A stretch of 64,000 nucleotides of DNA. Source: DATLGB01 sp963726825 (GTDB lineage Bacteria; Actinomycetota; Thermoleophilia; Solirubrobacterales; Solirubrobacteraceae). Made by a program: the position numbers and the translations under genes. The notes below the pieces were generated by a model, which saw only the letters and a list, made by a program, of their open reading frames with translations, had not been told where the DNA came from and ran no database searches. Every line of letters begins with the position of its first letter. Positions within the stretch are counted from its first letter, which is position 1. This document shows, piece after piece, positions 42,680 through 50,478 of this stretch. Location of the stretch: NCBI GenBank assembly GCA_963726825.1, contig CAVSDT010000002.1, forward strand, positions 744,001-808,000, read 5' to 3'.

Positions 42680-42685
42680 CTCCTC
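42680..42685 (-). promoter_or_regulatory. Shine-Dalgarno (GAGGAG) for the DUF485 gene
   Basis: On the minus strand GAGGAG ends 9 bases before the GTG at 42670, confirming that start. Confidence 0.6.
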
Positions 42686-42753
42686 GTGTCTGGGCGGCCC
42701 CTCCCCCGGGGCACCTTGTGCCGCTTGCTACCCGAGCTGGCGCGGGCGAACCC

Positions 42754-43608
42754 TCATGCGGCGGCGTCCAGCGTGGCGATCTCGTCCGCGGTCAGCTCGA
42801 CGGACGCGGCGCCGACGTTGTCCTCGAGGTGGGCGACGGAGCTCGTCCCCGGGATCGGCAGCATCACGGGCGAGCGCTGCAGCAGCCACGCCAGCGCGAT
42901 CTGGCCGGTGGTGGCGTCGTGGGCCTCGGCAGCCTCCGCGACGGGGCCGCCGGGCTTGGCGAGGTCACCCGCGGCGATCGGCGCCCACGGGATGAAGCCG
43001 ATCCCCTCCTGCTCGCAGTAGTCCAGGACGTCCTCGGAGGCGCGATCGGTGAGGTTGAAGCGGTTCTGCACCGTCGCGACGGCGAAGTGCTCCTGCGCGG
43101 CCTTGATCTCGTCGACGGAGACCTCCGAGAGGCCGAGGTGCTGGACCTTGCCCTCGTCCTGGAGCTCCTTCATCACGCCGAACTGCTCCTCGCGCTCGAC
43201 CTTCTTGTCGATGCGGTGCAGCTGCCACAGCGGGATCGAGTCCAGCCCGAGCCGGCGCAGGCTCATCTCGGCGCACTGGCGCAGGTACTCGGGCCGCCCG
43301 ACGGGCAGCCATCCGTCGGGGCCCTGGCGCGTGAGCCCCGCCTTCGTCGCGACGGTCAGCCCGTCGTAGGGGGCGAGCGCCTCGTGGATGAGGTCCTCCG
43401 AGACGTCCGGGCCGTAGGAATCGGCGGTGTCGATGAGGTCGACGTCGAGCTCCGGAAGTCGCTTCAGGACCCGCAACGCCTCCTCCCGGTCGGCCGGCTC
43501 ACCCCAGATGCCCTTGCCCGTGATGCGCATGGCGCCGTAGCCGAGGCGGGTGACCTCGAGGTCACCGCCGATCTTGAAGGTGCCGGACCCGGCAGCGGAG
43601 ATGCTCAT
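42754..43608 (-). CDS. Aldo/keto reductase
   Basis: A 284-residue NADPH-dependent oxidoreductase with the (beta/alpha)8 fold. Seen: DLIDTADSYG with catalytic Asp and Tyr, VATKAGL with the Lys, LWQLHRIDKK with the His, and the coenzyme end LPIPGTSSVAHLEDNV. It reduces aldehydes or ketones to alcohols; substrate unknown. It is divergent from beta-phosphoglucomutase across 42 bases and may be co-regulated with disaccharide use (inference). Confidence 0.9.
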   Translation of the reverse strand: MSISAAGSGTFKIGGDLEVTRLGYGAMRITGKGIWGEPADREEALRVLKRLPELDVDLIDTADSYGPDVSEDLIHEALAPYDGLTVATKAGLTRQGPDGWLPVGRPEYLRQCAEMSLRRLGLDSIPLWQLHRIDKKVEREEQFGVMKELQDEGKVQHLGLSEVSVDEIKAAQEHFAVATVQNRFNLTDRASEDVLDYCEQEGIGFIPWAPIAAGDLAKPGGPVAEAAEAHDATTGQIALAWLLQRSPVMLPIPGTSSVAHLEDNVGAASVELTADEIATLDAAA

Positions 43609-43638
43609 GGTCGGGGCCTTCCCGTTGCCGGACGGGGG

Positions 43639-43644
43639 TAGTCT
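43639..43644 (+). promoter_or_regulatory. -10 box (TAGTCT) for the beta-phosphoglucomutase/GH65 operon
   Basis: TAGTCT ends 6 bases before the ATG at 43651; no Shine-Dalgarno, so the transcript is probably leaderless. Confidence 0.45.
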
Positions 43645-43650
43645 GCGCCG

Positions 43651-44343
43651 ATGCTTGGCCTCCCTGAGGGCGTGACCGCCTGCCTCTTCGACCTCGACGG
43701 TGTGATCACCAAGACGGCCGTGGTCCACAAGAAGGCGTGGGGTCGGACCTTCGACGCGTACCTCGAGGAGCGCGAGGGGAAGGACTTCGAGCCCTTCTCG
43801 GACGCCGACTACGACCGCTACGTCGACGGCATGCGGCGCGAGGACGGCGTCACCCGCTTCCTCGAGAGCCGCGACATCGAACCCGAGCCCGATCTCGTCG
43901 AGCGCCTCGCGACGGACAAGAACGAGCGCGTGCTCGAGCTGATCGAGAACGAGGGCGTCGAGGCCTACGACGGGACCGTCCGCTACGTCGACGCCGCCCG
44001 GGAGGCCGGTCTGAAGATCGCCGTCGTGTCCTCGAGCGCGAACACCCGGGCGATCTTGAAGGCGACGAACCTCCAGGACCGCTTCGAGACGATCGTGGAC
44101 GGCAACGTCGCGAAGGAGCGCGACCTGCCGGGCAAGCCGAAGCCGGACACGTTCCTGGAGGGCGCCCGAGAGCTCGGCGTCGAGCCGTCCCAGGCGGCGG
44201 TCTTCGAGGACGCCCAGGCCGGGGTGCAGGCGGGCAAGGCCGGGGACTTCGGCTTCGTGGTCGGCGTCGACCGCGTCGGCCAGCGCGACGAGCTCGCCCG
44301 CTATGCCGACGTCGTCGTCGACGACCTGGAGGAGCTGCTGTGA
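43651..44343 (+). CDS. pgmB: Beta-phosphoglucomutase family HAD phosphatase/mutase
   Basis: A 230-residue HAD enzyme. Motif I FDLDGVIT supplies the phosphorylated Asp14 and acid/base Asp16, the cap holds RRxDGxxRFLESR, motif II is VVSSSAN, then KPKPDTFL (Lys) and VFEDAQAGVQAG (acidic pair). It interconverts beta-glucose-1-phosphate and glucose-6-phosphate. The GH65 phosphorylase gene overlaps it by GTGA, which supplies exactly this substrate, so the pair forms a phosphorolytic disaccharide pathway. Confidence 0.88.
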   Translation: MLGLPEGVTACLFDLDGVITKTAVVHKKAWGRTFDAYLEEREGKDFEPFSDADYDRYVDGMRREDGVTRFLESRDIEPEPDLVERLATDKNERVLELIENEGVEAYDGTVRYVDAAREAGLKIAVVSSSANTRAILKATNLQDRFETIVDGNVAKERDLPGKPKPDTFLEGARELGVEPSQAAVFEDAQAGVQAGKAGDFGFVVGVDRVGQRDELARYADVVVDDLEELL

Positions 44344-46745
44344 GCGTCGAGGCGCCCCGCCCCGAGGAGCAGCCGGAGGAGGAGCGCGACGAGGAGCGCT
44401 TCCCGATCGACCCGTGGGAGATCCGCGAGACGGAGCTCGACGTCGATGCCCTCCCCAACACCGAGTCGATCTTCGCTCTGGCCAACGGGCACCTCGGCAT
44501 GCGCGGGACCCTCGACGAGGGCGACCCCTCCGTCCCCGGCGGCACCCTGCTCAACGGCTTCCACGAGCAGCGCCCGCTGCCGTACGCCGAGACCGCCTAC
44601 GGCCAGCCCGAGGTGGGGGAGACGGTCGTCGACGTCACCGACGGCAAGCTGATCCGCCTGCTCGTCAACGACGAGCTCTTCGACGTCCGCTACGGCGAGC
44701 TGCTCGAGCACGAGCGCACGCTCGACTTCCGCACCGGCATCCTGGACCGCAAGGTGCACTGGCGCTCGCCGTCGGACCGCGAGGTGCGCATCCACTCCCA
44801 GCGGCTCGTCTCGCTGTCCCAGCGCGGGGCGGCGGCGATCCGCTACGAGGTCGAGCCCGTCGGCCGCGACGCCCGCGTCGTGATCCAGTCCGAGCTCGTC
44901 GCCAACGAGTCCGAGGTGGCCGACACCGGCGACCCGCGCGCGGCAGCCGCCCTCGACCGCCCGCTGGAGCCCGAGGCCCAGGACGTCACCGGTCTGCGGG
45001 TGATGCTCGTGCACCGCACCCGCGCCTCCGAGCTGCGCATGGCTGCGGCGATGGACCACAAGATCGAGGGCCCCGACAGCTTCGAGGCGACCGCGGAGGC
45101 CGAGGAGGACTCGGGCCGCGTCACGATCGCGGTCAACCTCAAGCTCGGCGAGAAGCTCGTCGTGACGAAGTTCCTCGGCTACGGCTGGTCCTCGCAGCGC
45201 TCGATCTCCTCCGTCCGGGCGCAGGTCCGCGGCACCGTCGCCGAGGCGCGCCACGCCGGCTGGGACGTGTTCTGCCAGGAGCAGCGCGAGTACCTCGACG
45301 CGTTCTGGGCGGGCGCCGACGTCGAGCTCGACGGCGACGACGAGCTCCAGCAGGCCGTGCGCTTCTCGCTCTTCCACGTCCTGCAGGCCGGCGCACGCAG
45401 CGAGCGGCGCGCGATCCCGGCCAAGGGGCTCACCGGATCCGGCTACGACGGTCACGCCTTCTGGGACACGGAGACGTTCGTGCTCCCCGTGCTCACCTAC
45501 ACCGTGCCGTTCGCGGCGGGGGACGCCCTGCGCTGGCGTCTGTCGACGATGGACCTCGCGCGCGACCGGGCCAGGCAGCTCGGCCTGCGCGGCGCGGCGT
45601 TCCCGTGGCGGACGATCACCGGCGGCGAGTGCTCCGGCTACTGGCCGGCAGGCACGGCCGCGTTCCACGTCGGGGCCGACATCGCCGACGCCGCCATGCG
45701 TCACGCGCGCGCCATCGACGACGGTGGCGTCTTCGAGCGCGAGGTCGCGCTGCCGCTGATCGTGGAGACGGCGCGGCTGTGGGCGTCGCTGGGCCACCAC
45801 AACGGCGACGGGAAGTTCCACATCGCCGGGGTCACCGGCCCCGACGAGTACTCCGCGATCGCCGACGACAACGTCTTCACCAACCTGATGGCGATGCGCA
45901 ACCTCCACCACGCGGTGCAGCTGTGCGAGCTGCATCCCGACGAGGCGAAGGCGCTGCGGGTCACGAAGGTCGAGCGGCGCGACTGGAGCAAGGCGGCGCG
46001 CACGATGTACGTCCCCTACGACGCCGAGCTGGGCCTGCACCCGCAGGCGCAGAACTTCCTCCACCACGCGGTGTGGGACTTCGAGAAGACCCGACCGGAG
46101 CAGTACCCGCTGCTGCTGCACTTCCCCTACTTCGACCTCTACCGCAAGCAGGTCGTCAAGCAGGCCGATCTCGTGCTCGCCCTGTATCTGTGCGGGCACC
46201 AGTTCACCGCCGAGGAGCGGCGGCGCAACTTCGCCTACTACGAGTCGATCACCGTGCGCGACTCGTCGCTGTCGGCGAACACGCAGGCGATCGTCGCCGC
46301 CGAGACCGGCCACCTCGACCTCGCCTACGACTACCTCGGCGAGGCGGCCTTCACGGACCTCCTGAACCTCAAGTCCAACTCCTCGAGCGGCCTGCACGTC
46401 GCGTCGCTGGGCGGGACCTGGCTGGCGCTCGTGGCCGGCTTCGGCGGCATGCGCGACCACGCCGGCGAGCTGCACTTCTCCCCGCGCCTGCCCGATGTCC
46501 TCACCCGGATGCGCTTCCGCATCAACTACCGCGGCCGGCGGCTGCTCGTGACGGTCGTGCACGGCAAGTCCACGTACGAGCTCATCGGCGAGGAGCCGCT
46601 CACGATCGAGCACCACGGCGAGGAGCTGACGCTGCAGCCGGGCGAGCCCGTCGAGCGCGAGACGCCGATCATCGACGTGCCCGAGCCCGTGTCGCACCCC
46701 CGCGGGCGCGAGCCGCACTCGCGCCGGGTCCAGCCCGACGGGTAG
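44340..46745 (+). CDS. Glycoside hydrolase family 65 disaccharide phosphorylase
   Basis: An 801-residue GH65 protein: beta-sandwich N-domain, (alpha/alpha)6 barrel with the segments KGLTGSGYDGHAFWDTETF and WRTITGGECSGYWPAGTAAFH, catalytic acid Glu503 in GVTGPDEYSA, the phosphate-binding region LKSNSSSGLHVASLGGTW, and a small C-terminal sheet. Members phosphorolyse maltose, trehalose, kojibiose or nigerose to glucose and beta-glucose-1-phosphate. Which disaccharide is used cannot be fixed from sequence by eye. An acidic ~30-residue N-terminus is added. Followed by a strong hairpin. Confidence 0.9.
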   Translation: MSVEAPRPEEQPEEERDEERFPIDPWEIRETELDVDALPNTESIFALANGHLGMRGTLDEGDPSVPGGTLLNGFHEQRPLPYAETAYGQPEVGETVVDVTDGKLIRLLVNDELFDVRYGELLEHERTLDFRTGILDRKVHWRSPSDREVRIHSQRLVSLSQRGAAAIRYEVEPVGRDARVVIQSELVANESEVADTGDPRAAAALDRPLEPEAQDVTGLRVMLVHRTRASELRMAAAMDHKIEGPDSFEATAEAEEDSGRVTIAVNLKLGEKLVVTKFLGYGWSSQRSISSVRAQVRGTVAEARHAGWDVFCQEQREYLDAFWAGADVELDGDDELQQAVRFSLFHVLQAGARSERRAIPAKGLTGSGYDGHAFWDTETFVLPVLTYTVPFAAGDALRWRLSTMDLARDRARQLGLRGAAFPWRTITGGECSGYWPAGTAAFHVGADIADAAMRHARAIDDGGVFEREVALPLIVETARLWASLGHHNGDGKFHIAGVTGPDEYSAIADDNVFTNLMAMRNLHHAVQLCELHPDEAKALRVTKVERRDWSKAARTMYVPYDAELGLHPQAQNFLHHAVWDFEKTRPEQYPLLLHFPYFDLYRKQVVKQADLVLALYLCGHQFTAEERRRNFAYYESITVRDSSLSANTQAIVAAETGHLDLAYDYLGEAAFTDLLNLKSNSSSGLHVASLGGTWLALVAGFGGMRDHAGELHFSPRLPDVLTRMRFRINYRGRRLLVTVVHGKSTYELIGEEPLTIEHHGEELTLQPGEPVERETPIIDVPEPVSHPRGREPHSRRVQPDG

Positions 46746-46780
46746 GGGTTCGCGGAGCGGTTCCGCCGCGCGAACCCCTA
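46743..46780 (+). terminator. Hairpin ending the beta-phosphoglucomutase/GH65 operon
   Basis: Perfect 12-base arms 46743-46754 (TAGGGGTTCGCG) and 46769-46780 with a 14-base loop that contains GCGG/CCGC. It begins at the GH65 stop codon. No T run. Confidence 0.75.
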
Positions 46781-46795
46781 GCTTGCGGCGTTCCG

Positions 46796-47428
46796 ATGGC
46801 CGAGACCGTCCGCACCGACCGCCGCAGCGCTCCGCGCCGCCAGCCCGGCCCGTCGAGCCCGCCGCGCCTCGAGGTCGTCTGCGGCTGCATGTTCTCCGGC
46901 AAGTCGGAGGAGCTGATCCGGCGCCTCGTGCGCGCCGACATCGCCCGCCAGCGCGTCGTCGCCGTCAAGCCGGCGGTCGACGTCCGCTACGAGCCGACCG
47001 CGATCGCCTCCCACGGCGGCCGCCGTTGGCCGTGCGTGGCCGTCTCCACGGCGGAGGAGATCCGCCGCGTCGCCGTGCAGCACCAACCGGACGTGCTCGG
47101 GATCGAGGAGGCGCAGTTCCTCGACGCGGCCGTGGTCGAGGTCGCCCGCGACCTGGTCGACGAGGGCGTGCGCGTGATCGTCGCGGGCCTGGACCTCGAC
47201 GCGCTCGGCCGGCCCTTCGGGCCGATGCCGGCGTTGATCTGCGAGGCCGAGCACGTGACGAAGCTCCACGCCGTCTGCGTCGTCTGCGGCGCCGATGCGA
47301 GCCGCTCGCAGCTGCTCGTCGACGGCACACCGGTGCCGTGGCGCGACGGGCCGCTGATCTCCGTCGGCGGCGCCGAGGCCTACGAGGCGCGCTGCCGCGC
47401 GTGCTTCGAGGTGCCCGACCGCCCGTAG
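46796..47428 (+). CDS. tdk: Thymidine kinase (type II)
   Basis: A 210-residue TK2-type enzyme phosphorylating thymidine for dTTP salvage. P-loop GCMFSGKS (residues 30-37), Walker B-like LGIEEAQFLD (catalytic Glu), LDLDALGRPFGPM, and the zinc-binding cysteine pairs CVVC and CRAC. The first ~24 residues are an extra basic, Pro-rich extension. Rhodanese and ogt genes follow at once, so it is probably the first gene of a three-gene unit. Confidence 0.92.
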   Translation: MAETVRTDRRSAPRRQPGPSSPPRLEVVCGCMFSGKSEELIRRLVRADIARQRVVAVKPAVDVRYEPTAIASHGGRRWPCVAVSTAEEIRRVAVQHQPDVLGIEEAQFLDAAVVEVARDLVDEGVRVIVAGLDLDALGRPFGPMPALICEAEHVTKLHAVCVVCGADASRSQLLVDGTPVPWRDGPLISVGGAEAYEARCRACFEVPDRP

Positions 47429-47431
47429 GCG

Positions 47432-47848
47432 ATGAACGTCGCCGAGCTGCTCGCCCGGGCGCGCGCCGGCCTCGACCGGCTCGACCCGGCGGCCGCCGCG
47501 GCGGCGGTCCGCGACGAGGGTGCGCTGCTGGTCGACGTCCGCACCGAACCGCAGCGCGCGGCCGGGGGCGAGGTGCCCGGCGCGCTGCGCCACTCCCTCA
47601 ACCACCTCGAGTGGCGGGTCGACCAGACGGCCGAGACGCCCGACCCCGCCTTCGCGGGTGCCGAGAGCAGGCGCATCATCGTGATGTGCGAGGAGGGGTA
47701 CTCCTCGTCGCTGGCGGCGGCACGGCTGCAGACCATCGGCTTCCCGCGCTCCACGGACCTCGCGGGCGGCTTCCAGGCGTGGCGGGCGGCCGGGCTGCCC
47801 GTCGAGGCGCCTCACGCGACGGGTCCGCCGCCCGTTGCAGGAGCATGA
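47432..47848 (+). CDS. Single-domain rhodanese-like protein
   Basis: A 138-residue rhodanese domain: LLVDVRTEPQR, then the active-site loop MCEEGYSSSLAA with Cys present, and GGFQAWRAAGLPV at the end. Rhodaneses carry persulfide sulfur on that Cys. It starts 3 bases after the tdk stop and overlaps ogt by ATGA. The physiological partner is unknown. Confidence 0.87.
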   Translation: MNVAELLARARAGLDRLDPAAAAAAVRDEGALLVDVRTEPQRAAGGEVPGALRHSLNHLEWRVDQTAETPDPAFAGAESRRIIVMCEEGYSSSLAAARLQTIGFPRSTDLAGGFQAWRAAGLPVEAPHATGPPPVAGA

Positions 47849-48363
47849 GCACGATGCGCCTCACCGTCCCCAGTCCGCTCGGCGACCTCGTCGTGGAGGG
47901 GCACGAGCGTGCCGTGACCGCGATCCACTTCCCCGGCCGGGTTCCGGCCGGTGCCGACGTCGACCCCGCCCCCGACGGCCACTCCGCCCCGGCGCCGCTC
48001 CAGGAGGCCCGGCGCCAGCTCGGCGCCTACTTCGCCGGGGAGCGCCACGACTTCGACCTGCCGCTCGAACCCGAGCGCGGCGGCGACTTCGACCGGCTGG
48101 TCTGGGGCGAGCTGGCGCGGATCCCCTACGGCGAGACGCGCACCTACGGCGACATCGCGCGGGCGATCGGCAGGCCGACGAGCGTGCGTGCCGTCGGGTC
48201 GGCCAACGGTCGCAACCCGATCCCGATCGTCGTCCCCTGCCATCGCGTGGTCGGGGCCGACGGCACGCTGACGGGCTTCGGCGGCGGCCTGCCCGCCAAG
48301 CGCCTGCTGCTCGACCTCGAGCGGCAGGCCGAGCACCTCTTCAGCGGTGCACCGGGTGCCTGA
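47845..48363 (+). CDS. ogt: Methylated-DNA--protein-cysteine methyltransferase
   Basis: A 172-residue DNA repair protein that takes the methyl group from O6-methylguanine onto its own Cys. Active site IVVPCHRVVG (Cys132), preceded by RIPYGETRTYGDIARAIGRP (helix-turn-helix) and the Asn hinge GSANGRNPIPI, followed by GFGGGLPAKRLLLDLE. The N-terminal domain is short as in Ogt. GGAG lies 1 base before the overlap start; coupling to the rhodanese stop is likely. Confidence 0.92.
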   Translation: MSTMRLTVPSPLGDLVVEGHERAVTAIHFPGRVPAGADVDPAPDGHSAPAPLQEARRQLGAYFAGERHDFDLPLEPERGGDFDRLVWGELARIPYGETRTYGDIARAIGRPTSVRAVGSANGRNPIPIVVPCHRVVGADGTLTGFGGGLPAKRLLLDLERQAEHLFSGAPGA

Positions 48364-48364
48364 G

Positions 48365-48370
48365 TAGCGT
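48365..48370 (+). promoter_or_regulatory. -10 box (TAGCGT) for the M3 peptidase gene
   Basis: TAGCGT ends 7 bases before the GTG at 48378, supporting that non-ATG start. Confidence 0.45.
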
Positions 48371-48377
48371 TCGGCGG

Positions 48378-50444
48378 GTGAAGCCCCTCCCGCCCGAGAA
48401 CCCGTTCGCCGGCCCGAGCGCGCTCCCGTTCGAGTTCCCCCCGTTCGACCGGATCGAGACCGAGCACTACGCCCCAGCGTTCGACGCCGGCATGGCCGAG
48501 CACCGCGCGGAGGTCGAGGCGATCCTGTCCGATCCGGCGGCGCCCACGGTGGAGAACACCCTGGACGCGTTCGAGCGCTCCGGCGCGCTGCTGGACCGCG
48601 TGATCGCCGCCTTCGGCACGGTCCTGCAGGCGTGCTCGACGCCGCCGCTGCGCGACCTGGAGGCCGACGTGTCCCCGCGCCTGGCCGCCCATCAGGACGC
48701 GATCGAGCTGGACCCGCGGCTGTTCGCCCGCGTCGACGCGCTCCACGACCGCCGCGACACGCTCGGGTTGACCCCGGAGCAGCGACGCCTCCTGGACCGC
48801 CGCCACGCGGAGCTCGTGCGCGCCGGGGCCCGGCTCGGGGACACCGAGCAGGCCCGGCTGCGGGACGTCAACGAGCGCATCTCGAGCCTCGAGGCCGCCT
48901 TCCGCCGGCACCTGCTGGAGGACACCGCCGAGCTCGCCGTGCACGTGCACGACGCCGCCGAGCTCGACGGCCTGGGCGCGGAGGGCATCGCCGGCGCCGC
49001 CCGGGCCGCGACCGAGCGCGGCCTCGAGGGCCACCTGCTCCTGCTGTCGCTGCCGACGCAGCAGCCCGTGCTCGCGCGCCTGCTCGACCGGGACACGCGC
49101 CGCCGCGTGCTCGCCGCCTCGCTGGCGCGCGGTGCTCGCGGCGGCGCGCACGACACGCGCGAGACCCTCACGGAGCTGGCCGCGCTGCGCGCGGAGCGTG
49201 CCGGGCTGCTGGGGTTCGCCTCCCACGCCGCCTGGGTGATCGACGACGAGACGGCGCCGAGCGTCGAGGCCGTCGTCGCCATGCTGGCCGGGCTTGCACC
49301 GGCCGCCGCGGCGAACGCCCGGGCCGAGGCCGTGGAGCTCGCCGACGCGCTGCGCGCCGACGGTGTCGACGGGCCCCTGCAGCCAGCCGACTGGGTCTTC
49401 TACGCGGAGCGCCTGCGCGGCGAGCGCTTCGACATCGACCCGGAGGCGATCGCTGCCTGGTTCGAGCATGACCGCGTGGTGATCGACGGCGCCTTCGGCG
49501 CGGCGTCCGCGCTGTACGGGCTGAGCTTCAGCGAGCGCACCGACCTGCCGGCCTGGCACGCGGACGTGCGGACGTGGGAGGTCGCGGACGGGGACGGGTC
49601 CGCGATCGGCCTGTTCGTGCTGGACCCGTTCGCCCGTGACGGCAAGCGCGGCGGCGCGTGGATGAGCCGCCTGCGCACGCAGGCGCAGCTGATCGACAGC
49701 CTGCCGGTCATCGTCAACACGCTGAACGTCCCGCGGCCCTCCCCGGGGGAGCCCGCGCTGCTGACCCCCGACGAGGTGCGCACGATCTTCCACGAGTTCG
49801 GCCACGCGCTCCACGGCCTCCTCTCGGCGGTGCGGTACCCCTCGCTGTCGGGCGTCAACGTCCCGGCGGACTTCGTCGAGTTCCCCTCCCAGGTCAACGA
49901 GCTGTGGGCGTGGGAGCCGGAGTCCCTGCAGCGCTACGCGCGCCACCACCGGACCGGCGAGCCGCTGCCGGAGGGTGTGGCCGCCAAGCTGCAGGCCGCC
50001 GAGCGCCACGGCCAGGGACAGGCGATGTCCGAGATCCTCGCCGCGATGCTGCTCGACCAGGCGTGGCACGGCCTCGCCCCGGGCGAGCGGATCGCCGCCG
50101 CCGACGTCGAGCGCTTCGAGCACGACGCTCTCGCCGCCCACGGGCTCGACTCGCCGCTCGTCCCGCCGCGCTACCGCTCCACCTACTTCGAGCACATCTG
50201 GGGCGGCGGCTACAGCGCCGGCTACTACGCCTACCTCTGGGCCGAGGTGCTCGACGCGGACGCGGCCGACTGGTTCCGCGCCGAGGGCGGCCTCCGGCGG
50301 GCGAGCGGCGAGCGCTTCCGCGCCGAGGTCCTCGCGCGCGGCAACACCGTGGACCCGATGGAGGCCTACCGGGCGTTCCGCGGGCGCGACCCGGAGCTCG
50401 GGCCGCTGCTCGAGCGTCGCGGGCTGGCGGGCGCCCCGGGCTGA
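48378..50444 (+). CDS. M3 family zinc oligopeptidase (oligopeptidase A-like)
   Basis: A 688-residue thimet-type metallopeptidase. The zinc motif HEFGHALHGLL starts at His472, with the third ligand expected in the following SQVNELWAWE. Start VKPLPPENPFAGPSALP and the pre-catalytic NTLNVPRPSPGEPALLTPDEV match OpdA/Dcp-type enzymes. It degrades short cytoplasmic peptides, for example from protein turnover. No signal peptide. Confidence 0.92.
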   Translation: MKPLPPENPFAGPSALPFEFPPFDRIETEHYAPAFDAGMAEHRAEVEAILSDPAAPTVENTLDAFERSGALLDRVIAAFGTVLQACSTPPLRDLEADVSPRLAAHQDAIELDPRLFARVDALHDRRDTLGLTPEQRRLLDRRHAELVRAGARLGDTEQARLRDVNERISSLEAAFRRHLLEDTAELAVHVHDAAELDGLGAEGIAGAARAATERGLEGHLLLLSLPTQQPVLARLLDRDTRRRVLAASLARGARGGAHDTRETLTELAALRAERAGLLGFASHAAWVIDDETAPSVEAVVAMLAGLAPAAAANARAEAVELADALRADGVDGPLQPADWVFYAERLRGERFDIDPEAIAAWFEHDRVVIDGAFGAASALYGLSFSERTDLPAWHADVRTWEVADGDGSAIGLFVLDPFARDGKRGGAWMSRLRTQAQLIDSLPVIVNTLNVPRPSPGEPALLTPDEVRTIFHEFGHALHGLLSAVRYPSLSGVNVPADFVEFPSQVNELWAWEPESLQRYARHHRTGEPLPEGVAAKLQAAERHGQGQAMSEILAAMLLDQAWHGLAPGERIAAADVERFEHDALAAHGLDSPLVPPRYRSTYFEHIWGGGYSAGYYAYLWAEVLDADAADWFRAEGGLRRASGERFRAEVLARGNTVDPMEAYRAFRGRDPELGPLLERRGLAGAPG

Positions 50445-50478
50445 CGCGTCCGACCGGCCGCCGCAGGATGATGCGGCG

